This document shows positions 1 to 10,239 of a stretch of DNA of 64,000 bases, one piece after another. The notes under the pieces were generated by a model. That model did no database searches. It saw only the letters and a list, made by a program, of their open reading frames with translations, and had not been told where the DNA came from. Numbering within the stretch: position 1 is the first letter of the stretch; each line of letters starts with the position of its first letter. A program made the translations under genes and the position numbers. The DNA is from Mycobacterium sp. KBS0706 (GTDB lineage Bacteria; Pseudomonadota; Alphaproteobacteria; DSM-16000; Inquilinaceae), in NCBI RefSeq assembly GCF_005938675.2, contig NZ_VCCH02000015.1, positions 56,216-120,215 of the forward strand. The letters run 5' to 3'.

Positions 1-194
1 GCCCGTGGCGCCTGGGCCCGGCCGACGGCGAGCTGGTCGCGGCGCTGCTGTCGGGGATCGCCGGGGTGGCTGCCGGGCCGGGCGGCATCGCGGAGGACGA
101 GGTCGGAGACTGGCTGGCATTCCGGCAGGCCCGGGCGGCGGACGGGCGATGCCTGGTCGGGCATGTGGATCTGCTGGCGACCCCGGCCCCTTGA
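1..194 (+). CDS. C-terminal fragment of a probable SAM-dependent methyltransferase
   Basis: Only the last 63 or so codons are inside the window. The open frame begins at base 3 and ends with TGA at 192-194. The visible tail is alanine/glycine-rich and ends in a GHVDLLATPAP-like strand, which resembles the C-terminal strand of small class I methyltransferases of alphaproteobacteria. No catalytic or SAM-binding motif is present in this fragment, so the family call is tentative. It converges on the cytochrome b561 gene, whose stop lies 13 bases further on. Confidence 0.4.
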   Translation, partial: PWRLGPADGELVAALLSGIAGVAAGPGGIAEDEVGDWLAFRQARAADGRCLVGHVDLLATPAP

Positions 195-207
195 CGCAGA
201 GATCAGA

Positions 208-786
208 TCACCCTTCGCGCACCTCGCCGGCAGGCAGGCGCGCCTTCGACGACAGCATGCGCCGCAGGATGCCGTCGCGGCGAACCAGATGGTGGTACAG
301 CGCGCCCGCGACATGCAGCACGACGACGGCGAGCAGGGCCCAGATCAGGCTCAGATGCACCGCCTTGGCCACCGCCGCGACCGGCTTGCTCACCGGCACG
401 AAGTCCGCGAGGTTGACGAGATAGAACAGCGGCACCGGAAAGCCGCCCGTGGCCGTGTAGATGAAGCCGCTGACCGGCATGGCCAGGATCAGCAGGTACA
501 GCAGCCCGTGCGTCAGGCGGGCCAGGCCGGCCTGCCAGGGCGGCAGGTCCGGCGGCAGCTCCGGCACCGGATTGGCCCAGCGCCAGGCCAGCCGGATGAC
601 CACCAGCGCGAACACCGTCAGCCCGGTCATCTTGTGGGTGTCGTAGAGAACGTTCTGCAGCAGGCCTGGCCCGACCCGGTTCATGGTGAGGCCGGCCGGA
701 ATCTGCACCAGCAGGATCAGGGCCGCGATCGTCCAATGCAGGGCGATGCTGACCCGCCCCCAACGCTCCGCCGTGTTGCGGTTCAT
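208..786 (-). CDS. cytochrome b561 family membrane protein
   Basis: This 192-residue inner-membrane di-haem b-type cytochrome (CybB/YceJ-like) passes electrons between the quinone pool and a partner protein or superoxide. Four hydrophobic helices are visible, each with a candidate haem-ligand histidine: ALHWT in helix 1, YDTHKMTG in helix 2, LTHGLL in helix 3, and AVHLS/VLHVAG in helix 4. The start is placed at the ATG before NRNTAERWGR because the 19 codons upstream look like leader DNA rather than family sequence. It is transcribed alone. Its physiological partner cannot be told from the context. Confidence 0.85.
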   Translation of the reverse strand: MNRNTAERWGRVSIALHWTIAALILLVQIPAGLTMNRVGPGLLQNVLYDTHKMTGLTVFALVVIRLAWRWANPVPELPPDLPPWQAGLARLTHGLLYLLILAMPVSGFIYTATGGFPVPLFYLVNLADFVPVSKPVAAVAKAVHLSLIWALLAVVVLHVAGALYHHLVRRDGILRRMLSSKARLPAGEVREG

Positions 787-909
787 AGCCGCCCTTTCGC
801 CGCTTCGCCTGGGAAGATCTAGTACGGCGCGGGCGGTGTTCAAATGGCACGGGCGGTGCGGTGGATGGCCACGCCCCCCCGACCAAGTGCGAGGGGCGGA
901 ACTCGCCGC

Positions 910-1929
910 CTACAGGTCGTCCCGGATGCACGCTTTCGCATGGCCCGGCGCGACCTCGCGCAGCGGCGGCACCGCCGTGGCGCAGTCCGGGATCACGTGC
1001 GGGCAGCGGGTGCGGAAGACGCAGCCGCTGGGCGGGCTGATCGGGCTGGGGATGTCGCCCTGGAGCAGGATGCGGTCGCGCCGCACCGTCGGGTCCGGCA
1101 CCGGCGCGGCCGACAGCAGCGCCCTTGTGTAGGGGTGGCGCGGCGCGGTGTAGAGCGACCGGGCCGGCGCCGATTCCATGATCCGGCCGAGATACATCAC
1201 GATCACGCGGTCGCAGAGGTATTCGACCACCGACAGATCATGGGCGATGAACAGCATGGTCAGGCCCAGGTCGCGCTGCAGGTCCTGGATCAGGTTGACC
1301 ACCTGGGCCTGGATCGACACGTCGAGGGCCGAGACCGGCTCGTCCGCCACGATGAAGCTGGGCTCGACCGCCAAAGCCCGGGCGATGCCGATGCGCTGGC
1401 GCTGGCCGCCGGAGAATTCGTGCGGGTAGCGGGTGATCGCGTCCGGCCGCAAGCCCACCCGGCGCAGCAGGTCGGCGATCCGCTCCGGCCGCTGGCGGCC
1501 GCGCGACAGGCCGTGGATGGTCAGGGCCTCGCCGACGATCTCGCCCACCGTCATCCGCGGGTTCAGGCTGGCATAGGGGTCCTGGAAGACGATCTGCATC
1601 TCGCGCCGATAGGCCTGGAAGGCCGGTTTCGGCAGCCCGAGGATGTCGGTGCCGGCGAAGCGCACGGCCCCGGCTGTCGGCTCGGTCAGGCGCAGCACCG
1701 ACCGGCCGACCGTGGTCTTGCCGGAGCCGGATTCGCCGACCAGCCCGACCACTTCGCCGCGCCTCAATGAGAACGACACGTCCTCGACCGCCCGGACATG
1801 CTGGCCCTTCTTGCCGAACAGCCCGCCGCCGACCGGGAACCAGGTGCGCAGCCCGTCGACCTCGAGCAGCGTCTCGCCCGGCGCCGGCAGGGCGATGCTG
1901 CTGCGGCGGTCCTCCACAAGGGTGCTCAT
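910..1929 (-). CDS. dppF: peptide ABC transporter ATPase, DppF type
   Basis: This is the second ATPase of a peptide/nickel-type importer (339 residues, cytoplasmic). Walker [10 protein letters not shown] lies near residues 65-73, the Q-loop [10 protein letters not shown] near 115, the signature SGGQRQR near 173 and Walker B VADEP near 196. The C-terminal oligopeptide-binding extension ends in a CVFRTRCP...C cysteine pattern typical of the family. The ATG at 1929 overlaps the TGA of the upstream dppD by four bases (ATGA), so the two are translationally coupled. A longer in-frame extension is ignored because it runs through dppD in another frame. Its membrane partners are probably the DppB/DppC pair at 8434-10231, read from the opposite strand. 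Confidence 0.93.
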   Translation of the reverse strand: MSTLVEDRRSSIALPAPGETLLEVDGLRTWFPVGGGLFGKKGQHVRAVEDVSFSLRRGEVVGLVGESGSGKTTVGRSVLRLTEPTAGAVRFAGTDILGLPKPAFQAYRREMQIVFQDPYASLNPRMTVGEIVGEALTIHGLSRGRQRPERIADLLRRVGLRPDAITRYPHEFSGGQRQRIGIARALAVEPSFIVADEPVSALDVSIQAQVVNLIQDLQRDLGLTMLFIAHDLSVVEYLCDRVIVMYLGRIMESAPARSLYTAPRHPYTRALLSAAPVPDPTVRRDRILLQGDIPSPISPPSGCVFRTRCPHVIPDCATAVPPLREVAPGHAKACIRDDL

Positions 1930-2957
1930 GCCAGCTCGCTCCAGCGGATGCAGCGCGACATGTGCCCGCCGCCGGTGTCGGCCAGCGGTGGCACCGCGGC
2001 GGCGCAGGCGTCGATGGCGTGGCGGCAGCGCGGCGCGAAGGTGCAGCCGGGCGGCAGCTTGCGCGGGCTCGGCACGTTGCCGGGGATCGCCTCCAGACGC
2101 CGGGACTCGCCGCGGTCCAAGGCCTCGTAGTCGGTGTGCGGCACGCTGTTGAGGAGGCCGATGGTGTAGGGGTGGCGCGGCGACTTGAAGATCTCGACCA
2201 CGCCGGCCTCCTCCACCACCCGCCCGCCATACATCACGGCGACGCGGTCGGCCATCTCGGCCACCACGCCGAGATTGTGGGTGATGAACAGGATCGACAT
2301 GCCGATCTCGGCCTGCAGCCGGCGCATCAGGTCCAGGATCTGGGCCTGGATGGTGACGTCCAGCGCCGTGGTCGGCTCGTCGGCGATCAGCAGCGCCGGG
2401 CGGCAGCACAGCGCCATGGCGATCATCACCCGCTGGCGCATGCCGCCGGACATCTGGTGCGGGTAGTCCTTGAGGCGCCGGCGGGCGGCGGGGATGCCGA
2501 CCAGCTCCAGCATCTGCGCCGCGGTGTCCATCGCCGCGCGCCGGCCCAGGCCCTGGTGCAGCGCCACCGCCTCGGCGATCTGGTCGCCGACCGGATAGAC
2601 CGGGTTCAGCGACGTCATCGGCTCCTGGAACACCATGGCGATGTCGTTGCCGCGGATGCGGCGCATCTCCGCCTCCGACAGCGTCGCCAGGTCGCGCTGG
2701 CGGCCCTGGCCATCGGTGAACAGCATCTCGCCGCCGGCGATGCGGCCGGGCGGGGTCTGGATCAGCCGCATCAGCGACAGGCTGGTGACGCTCTTGCCCG
2801 AGCCGGACTCGCCGACCAGCGCCAGGGTCTCGCCGCGGCGGATCTGGAAGGTCACCCCGTCGACCGAGCGGATCGGCCCGTCCTCGGTGTCGAACCAGGT
2901 CCGCAGCTCCCTGACCGACAGGATCGTGTCGGCGTCCGGCCCGGTCGCCGCCATCAT
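1926..2957 (-). CDS. dppD: peptide ABC transporter ATPase, DppD type
   Basis: This is the first ATPase of the importer (343 residues). Walker A GESGSGKS falls near residues 51-58, the signature SGGMRQRV is mid-protein, Walker B is [12 protein letters not shown], and the C-terminal [10 protein letters not shown] cysteine motif is present. It follows cutC with a four-base ATGA overlap and precedes dppF with the same overlap, so cutC-dppD-dppF form one tightly coupled unit. The encoded start is a double methionine, and the first ATG at 2957 is the one that overlaps the cutC stop. Substrate specificity is not determined by this subunit. Confidence 0.93.
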   Translation of the reverse strand: MMAATGPDADTILSVRELRTWFDTEDGPIRSVDGVTFQIRRGETLALVGESGSGKSVTSLSLMRLIQTPPGRIAGGEMLFTDGQGRQRDLATLSEAEMRRIRGNDIAMVFQEPMTSLNPVYPVGDQIAEAVALHQGLGRRAAMDTAAQMLELVGIPAARRRLKDYPHQMSGGMRQRVMIAMALCCRPALLIADEPTTALDVTIQAQILDLMRRLQAEIGMSILFITHNLGVVAEMADRVAVMYGGRVVEEAGVVEIFKSPRHPYTIGLLNSVPHTDYEALDRGESRRLEAIPGNVPSPRKLPPGCTFAPRCRHAIDACAAAVPPLADTGGGHMSRCIRWSELA

Positions 2958-3700
2958 GCGCGCGCGGCGCGGATGGTGGCGCGCACCCGCTCCGGATCGG
3001 TCACGGTGTTGGTGTATTCGCGCTCCAGCTCGGTGCCGCCCATGCCGATCTCCGGGTTGCGGTAGACCATGCCGCTCGGCTCGCTGCGCGGCGCCGCGAA
3101 ATGCAGCTCCACCAGGCCGGTGGCGCGCCGCACCTCGGCGATGTTGGCCTCGTCCAGGTCGCCGCAGCCCATGATGACGATGCGGTCGCCGGCCTGCTCG
3201 ACCGCCCGTTTCAGGATCGCGAGGCCGGCCATGGCGTCCGGCCGCTGGCCCGAGGTCAGCACCCGGTCGACGCCGCTGCGGATCAGCGCCTCCAGCGCCT
3301 CCTCCGGGTCGCGGGTCATGTCGAAGGCACGGTGGCAGGTGACCTTCATCGGCCGCGCTGCGCGCACCAGCTGCGCCGTGCGGTCCTCGTCGATCCGGCC
3401 GTCCGCGGTCAGGCAGCCGATGACGATGCCGGGCACGCCGAGCTCACGCAGCGCCTTCACATCGGCCAGCATGCTGGCGAATTCGGTGTCGCTGTACAGG
3501 AAGTCGCCGCCGCGCGGCCGGATGATGACGTGGAACGGGATGCGGGCGCGGGCCTTGACCTCGAGGATGGTGCCGATGCTGGGGGTCAACCCGCCCTCGA
3601 TCAGGCTGGCGCAGAGCTCGACCCGGTCGGCCCCGCCCTCCTGGGCCGCCAGGAACCCGTCCAGGCCTTCGACGCAGATCTCGATCAGGGGGGTGGTCAT
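2954..3700 (-). CDS. cutC: CutC family TIM-barrel protein
   Basis: The protein has 248 residues, the full CutC family length. The N-terminal strand reads [11 protein letters not shown], followed by [12 protein letters not shown] and the family-typical [23 protein letters not shown] and VLTSGQ segments of a TIM barrel. The family is traditionally linked to copper tolerance, but the biochemical activity of bacterial members is poorly supported. Here the gene sits between a peptidase and a peptide-transporter ATPase with a four-base overlap, so a role in metabolism of the imported compound is at least as likely as copper handling. That last point is inference from context. Confidence 0.92.
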   Translation of the reverse strand: MTTPLIEICVEGLDGFLAAQEGGADRVELCASLIEGGLTPSIGTILEVKARARIPFHVIIRPRGGDFLYSDTEFASMLADVKALRELGVPGIVIGCLTADGRIDEDRTAQLVRAARPMKVTCHRAFDMTRDPEEALEALIRSGVDRVLTSGQRPDAMAGLAILKRAVEQAGDRIVIMGCGDLDEANIAEVRRATGLVELHFAAPRSEPSGMVYRNPEIGMGGTELEREYTNTVTDPERVRATIRAARA

Positions 3701-3753
3701 GGACGGGTCTTTCGCTGCGCTGGGAGTTCCTGGCGGGACGATGATCTTGCGCT

Positions 3754-3884
3754 GCCTCTCCCGCTTGCGGGAGAGGTCGGGCTCGCGAAGCGAGACCGGG
3801 TGAGGGGGTTTTGTCGAGGCCGGTGCCAGCCCTCACCCGGACGTCCTGGCGGACGTCCGACCTCTCCCGCCAGGCGGGAGAGGC
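3754..3884. repeat. modular palindromic repeat, copy 1 (inverted pair)
   Basis: This 131-base element fills the gap between mlrC-like and cutC. It holds a CCTCTCCCGC-TT-GCGGGAGAGG hairpin, a small CTCGC-GAA-GCGAG hairpin, the block GGGTGAGGG, a short spacer, then CCCTCACCC, an ACGTCC/GGACGT hairpin and a second CCTCTCCCGCC hairpin. The two halves are inverted copies of one unit. Related copies lie at 53248-53377 and 63657-63784. Confidence 0.85.
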
Positions 3885-3926
3885 AATCGGAGCAAGCCGG
3901 GGTCGACGGTGCGGTCGGTGACAGCA

Positions 3927-5387
3927 TCATCGCCCCAAGACCTTGAGCGACCGGGCGGACCAGGCGGGGCGGGGCCGCCAGTCGAAGCCGCGGTCGAAGG
4001 GGAAGGTCGGGCGGGTGGTGCGGTGGCGCGGCAGGTGCTCGACATCCTGGTCGACCACGCCGGGCGACAGCGCCATCAGGTTCGGGTTGGCGATCGGCGC
4101 CAGCTCCGGCGACAGGTAGCCGGACTTGACCACCAGGATCGCCACCTCGGCCGGATGCACGCCCAGCCGGGTGAAGTCCGAAATGTTGTGGAACGGCCGG
4201 CGCCGGGCGGTCACCACCACGCGGATGCCGCCGATGCGGACCAGCGCCTGACGGTCGGCGACATCGGCGCCGGGGTCGAGGACCAGCACCTCGGCCTCTG
4301 CCTCCACCGGCGCGCTGCCCTTCGTGTCGAGGCTCGCGCCGATGCAGAGGCGCAGCCGGGCGCCGGTGCCGGCGGCGAAGCAGGCCTCGGTGGCCGGGCG
4401 GTCGGCGATGCCGGCGATCAGCACGTCCTGCGCATCGCGGGCCAGCAGCGCCTGCAGCAGGTCGGCGCGGTCGCCGACGCCGCCGCCGGTCGGGTTGTCA
4501 CCGGAATCGGCCAGGATCACCGGCTTGGTCGCCGAGCCGACGGCCCAGTCCACACATTCTTCGACGGTGCCGGTGCGGCTGCCGAAGACGAAATCGTCGC
4601 GCGCATCCCAATAGGCCCGGGCCAGCCGCGTGCCCTCGCGCTCCATCGCCGCCGGGTCGGTGCCGGTCATGATGATCGCGGCGGTCGACCGCGGCTCGTC
4701 GGCCCAGACATAGCCGACCATCATCGAGGCATCGAGGATGCCGTCGACGGCGTCGACCGCCGGCAGCTGCGCGTAGAGCGACTTCGCCGGCTCGTCCACC
4801 GTGCTGGTGCGCTCGCCCGGCCACAGCACAGGCACCGGCACCCACAGCAGCAGCGGCGTCACGCCCTCGGTCAGGCGGCGCATCAGCAGGCTGACGGCGC
4901 GGCGCTTGGTCTCCTCCACATCGATATGCGGCGCGGTGCGGTAGGTCGAGAACATGTCGAGCGCGTCGATGATGCGCTGGCTGACATTGCCGTGCAGGTC
5001 GTAGCTGGCGGTGATCGGGCAGTCCGATCCGACCGCGGCGCGGGCGGCGGTGATCCAGTCGCCCTCCGCATCCTCCATGCCCTCGACATTCATGGCGCCG
5101 TGCATGGCGAGGTACAGGCCGTCGATCGGGCTGAGAGCTTTCAGCCGATCGAGGAACTCTGCCTTGAACGCCTCATAGGTGGCGCGGGCGACCGGGCCGC
5201 CGGGGATGGCGCGGGCGTGCAGCGTCGGCAGGAACGCGGCGTCGTAGTCGCGCAGCATGGCGAAGGACGGGTCGGCGAGGAGGGCGTCGCCGCGCAGCAC
5301 CCGGAAATCCGCCTCGGTCGCCAGGACCGGGCTGTAGGTGCTGCATTCGGTGTGGATGCCGCCGACGGCGATGCGGGGGGATGCCAT
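3927..5387 (-). CDS. M81 family metallopeptidase (MlrC-like)
   Basis: This 486-residue protein has the full length of the MlrC/M81 family, whose founder (microcystinase C) hydrolyses linear peptides carrying unusual residues. The N-terminus carries GGIHTECSTYSP, a family landmark. Then come MHGAMN, SYDLHGN, the central DSGDNPTGGG motif and a C-terminal SGYLSPE segment. No signal peptide is visible, so it acts in the cytoplasm. The ATG lies four bases from the stop of the ROK regulator upstream, so the two are probably co-transcribed. With the linked peptide importer it suggests uptake followed by intracellular hydrolysis of an unusual peptide or amide. The substrate is unknown. Confidence 0.9.
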   Translation of the reverse strand: MASPRIAVGGIHTECSTYSPVLATEADFRVLRGDALLADPSFAMLRDYDAAFLPTLHARAIPGGPVARATYEAFKAEFLDRLKALSPIDGLYLAMHGAMNVEGMEDAEGDWITAARAAVGSDCPITASYDLHGNVSQRIIDALDMFSTYRTAPHIDVEETKRRAVSLLMRRLTEGVTPLLLWVPVPVLWPGERTSTVDEPAKSLYAQLPAVDAVDGILDASMMVGYVWADEPRSTAAIIMTGTDPAAMEREGTRLARAYWDARDDFVFGSRTGTVEECVDWAVGSATKPVILADSGDNPTGGGVGDRADLLQALLARDAQDVLIAGIADRPATEACFAAGTGARLRLCIGASLDTKGSAPVEAEAEVLVLDPGADVADRQALVRIGGIRVVVTARRRPFHNISDFTRLGVHPAEVAILVVKSGYLSPELAPIANPNLMALSPGVVDQDVEHLPRHRTTRPTFPFDRGFDWRPRPAWSARSLKVLGR

Positions 5388-5391
5388 GTCT

Positions 5392-6528
5392 TCAGCCTTC
5401 TTCGGCGCGGGTCAAGAAGCGGTGGGCGGCGATGCTGGCGGCGCCGCGGGCCCACAAAGCGCGGGTCGCGTGGTGGAAGCGGATGGTGGTCGACGCGGCG
5501 AGGCGCGGCAGGACATTGGCCTCGATCGCCTGCTGGGTGACGGTGCGGAACAGCGGCCCCATCGCGCCCTCGACATCGACGATCAGCACGAATTCCGGGT
5601 CGTTGACCTGGATCACATGGGCGATGGCCAGGCCCAGCGCGCCGCCGGCCCGGTGCAGGATGCCGATCGCCTCGGCATGCCCTTGGGCCGCCAGCGCCTC
5701 GACCTCCGCCGTAGTCGATGCCGTGAGCCCCAGGGCCCGCGCCTGGGCCAGGATCGCCTGGCGCGGGGCGACGGTGTCGAGGCAGCCGCGCTTGCCGCAG
5801 CGGCAGGGCAGCCCGCCCGGCTCGATCGTGCAATGCGCGATCTCGCCGGCGCCGCCGCCATGGCCGCGGTAGAGCGTGCCGTCGACATAATGGGCGCAGC
5901 CGATGCTGTCGCCGAAGGTGACGGTGGTGAAGGTGCGGTAGTCGCGCGCCAGCCCGTACAGCCGCTCGCCGGTGGCGACGGCGTTGGCGTCGTTCTCCAG
6001 GAAGGTCGGCACGCCGGTCGCCTGCTCCACCACCGCCGCCACCGGCAGGTCGATCCAGCCGAGATTGGCGGAGTGCAGGCAGCGGTCCTGGTCGTGGTTG
6101 ACCAGGCCGGACAGGGCGACACCGATGCCGCGCAGCCGGTCGGCCGGGATGCCGGCCTCGCCCAGGAGATGCGGGATCGATTCGCGGATGGTGCCGGCGA
6201 TCGCCTGGGGGTTGTTCGACCAGGGGGCCGTGCGCTGGCCCAGCACCGCGCCGTGGAAGTCGGTCAGCACCAGCGTCACCGGCTCCTCCACGATCGAGGC
6301 GCCGATGAAGTAGCCATGGGCCGGGTTCAGCCGCAGCAGGATCGACGGCCGGCCCTGGCGCGACGGCGCCGTCTCGCTCTCCTCCAGCGCGCCGTCCTGG
6401 ATCAGCTCGCGGCTCAGCCCCGTGATCGCCGCCTTGCTGAGCCCGGTGCGGAGCGCGAGCTCGGACCGGCTGAGCGGCCCGTGGTCGGCCACGGCCTCGA
6501 GCAAGGAGCGTTTCGACGGGTTGGCCAT
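5392..6528 (-). CDS. ROK family transcriptional repressor
   Basis: The 378-residue protein has an N-terminal winged helix (about residues 5-60, SELALRTGLSKAAITGLSREL) and a C-terminal ROK sugar-kinase-like domain. The kinase-type glycine motif GDSIGCAHYVDG and the ROK zinc motif CRCGKRGCLD with its preceding GEIAHCTIEP are visible. It is the first gene of the minus arm and diverges from the substrate-binding protein gene, so it probably controls both arms through the 6529-6655 interval. ROK regulators usually sense sugars or phosphosugars, which is unusual beside a peptide-type transporter and suggests a glycosylated or sugar-derived ligand. That is inference. Confidence 0.9.
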   Translation of the reverse strand: MANPSKRSLLEAVADHGPLSRSELALRTGLSKAAITGLSRELIQDGALEESETAPSRQGRPSILLRLNPAHGYFIGASIVEEPVTLVLTDFHGAVLGQRTAPWSNNPQAIAGTIRESIPHLLGEAGIPADRLRGIGVALSGLVNHDQDRCLHSANLGWIDLPVAAVVEQATGVPTFLENDANAVATGERLYGLARDYRTFTTVTFGDSIGCAHYVDGTLYRGHGGGAGEIAHCTIEPGGLPCRCGKRGCLDTVAPRQAILAQARALGLTASTTAEVEALAAQGHAEAIGILHRAGGALGLAIAHVIQVNDPEFVLIVDVEGAMGPLFRTVTQQAIEANVLPRLAASTTIRFHHATRALWARGAASIAAHRFLTRAEEG

Positions 6529-6554
6529 CTGCCTCGGCGTCCGGTGGGTTCGAC

Positions 6555-6584
6555 TTGACAGTTAGTTTAGAAATTGAATTTAAT
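6555..6584 (+). promoter_or_regulatory. sigma70-like promoter with overlapping imperfect palindrome (candidate ROK operator)
   Basis: TTGACA at 6555-6560 and TTTAAT at 6579-6584, with an 18-base spacer, form a near-consensus promoter reading toward the substrate-binding protein gene. The spacer and -10 together make GTTAGTTTA-gaaatt-GAATTTAAT (6561-6584), an imperfect inverted repeat (5 of 9 positions pair) whose left half resembles the GTTAGTTT half-site of the ROK regulator XylR. It is a markedly AT-rich island in GC-rich DNA. Binding by the adjacent ROK protein is inference. Confidence 0.6.
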
Positions 6585-6655
6585 CAAGCCGAAGGCTTCA
6601 TCAATCTAACAAAGTCGGCGGAACCCCGGACCGATTCAACCAACGGGAGACGGAC

Positions 6656-8206
6656 ATGACCTTTGTGATCGACCGGCGCGGCGCGCTGGCCCTGGGCGGG
6701 TCGCTGGGACTGGCGGCGCTGCTGCGCGGCCATGGCGCCTTCGCCGCCGATGCCTCGCAGATCGTGATCCTGCAGAGCGAGGCGCCGCGCAGCATGGACC
6801 CGGCGGACCAGACCGCGACCTACACCTCGGCGATCCTGGAGCCGATGTATGAGGGCCTGACCGGCTACAACGACAAGATGGAGCTGGTGCCCGTCCTGGC
6901 CACCAAATGGGAGGGCGACGCCACCGGCACCAACTGGACCTTCACGCTGCGCCAGGGCGTCAAGTTCCATGACGGCGAGCCCTGCAACGCCGACGCCGTG
7001 ATCGCCAGCTTCGCCCGGCACATGGACGAGAAGCGCGGCCTAACCGCCAGCGGCCGCTTCCGCGCCATCCTGGCCGAGGTCAAGGCCACCGACGCCGATA
7101 CCATCCGCTTCACCCTGAAGCGCCCCTACCCCGCCTTCCTGAAGCTGATGGCGGTGGCCTCCGCCTCGATCGTCAGCCCCAAGGCCGACAAGGCCGGCAC
7201 GCTGGGCCGTGCCGCGGTCGGCACCGGCCCCTACAAGCTGGCCGAGTACAAGTCCGGCGAATACGTGCTGTCGGAGGCCAATGCCGACTATTGGGGCGAC
7301 AAGGCCCCGACCAAGACCCTGAAGTGGATCTGGACCCAGGAGGCGGCGGTCATGAACATGGCCGTGCAGACGGGCGACGCCGACATCGTCGTGCCGCTGC
7401 CGCCGGTGTTCGCCGCGCCGATCAAGGCGAATTCCGAGCTGAGCCTGATCCAGGGCAACCCGACCTCGGTGTTCTGGGTGGCGCTGAACTGCAAGCTGGC
7501 GCCGCTGGACGATGTCCGCGTCCGCCAGGCGCTGAACCTGGCCACCGACCGGGCCGGGCTGGTCAGCAACCTGCTCTACGGCTTCGGCCTGCCGGCGACC
7601 TCGCCGCTGTCGCCCGCCGTGTTCGGCTACGACCCGACGGTCGAGGGCTATGGCCTGGACGTGGCCAAGGCCAAGGCCCTGCTGGCCGAGGCCGGGCATG
7701 CCGACGGCATCACCATCAATGTCGCGGTGCAGGAGCCGGAGGCGAACATCGCCGAGATCCTGCAGGGCATGTGGGCCCAGGCCGGGATCACGCTGAACAT
7801 CCAGCGGATGGAGAGCGGCGTGTGGACCGCCGCCGCCTTCGGCACGCCGGAGGAGAAGGCCGCCCAAGGCGTGCACAGCGTCATCGCCTCCTGGTCGACC
7901 GGCACCTTCGACGCCGACCTGCAGCTGAAGCCGCTCTACTACACCGACAGCTGGTCGCCGAAGAGCGCCAATCTCGGCTTCTACAGCAACCCCGAGCTGG
8001 ACGGCATCCTGGACAAGGCCGGGTCGTCGACCGACGATTCCGAGCGCAAGACGCTCTACGCCAAGGCGCAGCGCATCATCGTGCAGGATGCGGCGCATGT
8101 GCTGCTGTACTACCCGAACGACCTCGCCGCCGCCCGCGCCGAGGTCAAGGGCGCCTGGCTGCAGCCCGGCGGCGAGATCGTGCCGGAACGCGCGACGAAG
8201 GCGTAA
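6656..8206 (+). CDS. peptide-type ABC transporter substrate-binding protein (SBP family 5)
   Basis: This 516-residue periplasmic binding protein begins with DRRGALALGGSLGLAALL, a twin-arginine-like signal ending near AFAADA. The DppA/OppA family landmarks are present: LDP-type SMDPAD near the mature N-terminus, VLATKWE, FTLRQGVKFHDGEP, VGTGPY and VRQALNLATDR. GGGAGA lies six bases before the ATG. It heads the plus arm of the divergent regulon and is followed by DppB and DppC. A 227-base gap rich in hairpin repeats separates it from dppB and could lower expression of the membrane genes relative to the abundant binding protein. The ligand cannot be read from the sequence. Confidence 0.92.
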   Translation: MTFVIDRRGALALGGSLGLAALLRGHGAFAADASQIVILQSEAPRSMDPADQTATYTSAILEPMYEGLTGYNDKMELVPVLATKWEGDATGTNWTFTLRQGVKFHDGEPCNADAVIASFARHMDEKRGLTASGRFRAILAEVKATDADTIRFTLKRPYPAFLKLMAVASASIVSPKADKAGTLGRAAVGTGPYKLAEYKSGEYVLSEANADYWGDKAPTKTLKWIWTQEAAVMNMAVQTGDADIVVPLPPVFAAPIKANSELSLIQGNPTSVFWVALNCKLAPLDDVRVRQALNLATDRAGLVSNLLYGFGLPATSPLSPAVFGYDPTVEGYGLDVAKAKALLAEAGHADGITINVAVQEPEANIAEILQGMWAQAGITLNIQRMESGVWTAAAFGTPEEKAAQGVHSVIASWSTGTFDADLQLKPLYYTDSWSPKSANLGFYSNPELDGILDKAGSSTDDSERKTLYAKAQRIIVQDAAHVLLYYPNDLAAARAEVKGAWLQPGGEIVPERATKA

Positions 8207-8242
8207 GGACGGATGATTCTCCCCCTCTCCCTCGCTCCTTCC

Positions 8243-8411
8243 GAGTCCCCCCTCCCCTTGCGGGAGGGGGCTAGGGGGAGGGGGTTGCCGCCGCAAGAGC
8301 CGGCGCAGATCCGGTCGGACACAGCTTCTTTCGCTCGCCGTCAGGCAACGCCGGCGCCGATGTCGAAAACCCCCTCCCCCTACCCCCCTCCCGCGGGGGG
8401 AGGGGGGACTC
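8243..8411. repeat. CCCCCTCCCC-type inverted repeat pair
   Basis: Two inverted copies of a G/C-rich unit face each other. The first (8243-8284) begins GAGTCCCCCCTCCCC, and the second (8370-8411) ends GGGGAGGGGGGACTC. Each contains its own CCCTCCCGC/GCGGGAGGG stem. A third copy lies at 30831-30875 behind the ectoine plus-strand operon. It lies inside a transporter operon, between the binding protein and the first permease, where a stable hairpin could act as a processing or attenuation site. Confidence 0.75.
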
Positions 8412-8433
8412 GACGGTTCTGCGGGTCGATTGC

Positions 8434-9354
<921 letters not shown>

Positions 9355-9358
9355 GACC

Positions 9359-10231
9359 ATGACGACCCTCGCCGACAGCGACGACCTTCCGGCCGCTCCG
9401 TCCCGGGCCAAGCGACTGGGCCGCATCCTGCGCCGGCACCGCAGCCTGACGATCGGCGGCGCCATGGTGCTGCTGCTGGTGCTGGCCGGGCTGCTGGCGC
9501 CGCTCCTGGCCACCCACGACCCGACCCAGCAGTCGCTGGCCATGGCCCTGCGGCCGCCTTCGGCCGAGCATCTCTTCGGCACCGACCAGTATGGCCGCGA
9601 CCTGTATTCCCGGATCGTCTACGGCGCCCGGCTGTCGCTCTTGGAGATCGTGCTGGGCGTCGGCATCGCGCTGGTCGTCGGCATCCCGCTCGGCCTGCTG
9701 GCCGGCTATTCCGGCGGCCGGGTCGACCAGGTCATCATCTGGTTCATGGACATCCTGTTCGCCTTTCCGGGCATCGTCCTGTCGATCCTGATCGTCAGCA
9801 TCCTCGGCACCAGCCTGGTCAACCTGATGATCGGCATCGCCATCTTCTCGATTCCGGTCTATGGCCGGCTGTCGCGCAACCTGGCGCTGGCGCTGAAGCA
9901 GGTCGAGTACACCGAGGCGGCGCGGGCGCTGGGCGCCGGGCTGTGGCGCATCCTGCTGCAGCATATCCTGCGCAATGCGCTGGGACCGATCATCGTGCAG
10001 GCGACGCTGACGGCGGGCACCGTGGTGCTGACCGCCGCCAGCCTCAGCTTCCTCGGCCTCGGCGCCCAGCCGCCGACGCCGGAATGGGGCGCGATGATGA
10101 GCGACGGCCGCAACTTCCTGGGCGTCAACATCTGGCTGTCGCTGTTCCCGGGCCTGGCCATCACCTTTTCGGTGCTGGGCTTCAACCTGTTCGGCGACGG
10201 GCTGCGCGACCTGCTGGACCCGCGCCGTTAG
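9359..10231 (+). CDS. dppC: peptide ABC transporter permease, DppC type
   Basis: The 290-residue permease has the typical cytoplasmic N-terminal stretch (about 35 residues with SRAKRLGRILRRHRS), six predicted helices, the FGTDQYGRDLYSRI motif, and the EAA loop VEYTEAARALGAGLWRILLQHILRNA. The LSFLGLGAQPPTPEWG motif of the DppC subfamily is intact. It closes the plus arm; the next gene is convergent with an eight-base gap. No terminator hairpin with a T-run is evident. Confidence 0.93.
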   Translation: MTTLADSDDLPAAPSRAKRLGRILRRHRSLTIGGAMVLLLVLAGLLAPLLATHDPTQQSLAMALRPPSAEHLFGTDQYGRDLYSRIVYGARLSLLEIVLGVGIALVVGIPLGLLAGYSGGRVDQVIIWFMDILFAFPGIVLSILIVSILGTSLVNLMIGIAIFSIPVYGRLSRNLALALKQVEYTEAARALGAGLWRILLQHILRNALGPIIVQATLTAGTVVLTAASLSFLGLGAQPPTPEWGAMMSDGRNFLGVNIWLSLFPGLAITFSVLGFNLFGDGLRDLLDPRR

Positions 10232-10239
10232 AGAGACGG

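Noticed and set aside
3754..3884. CRISPR-like repeats
   Set aside because: The repeated blocks are inverted halves of one hairpin unit with no regularly spaced unique spacers and no cas genes anywhere in the window.
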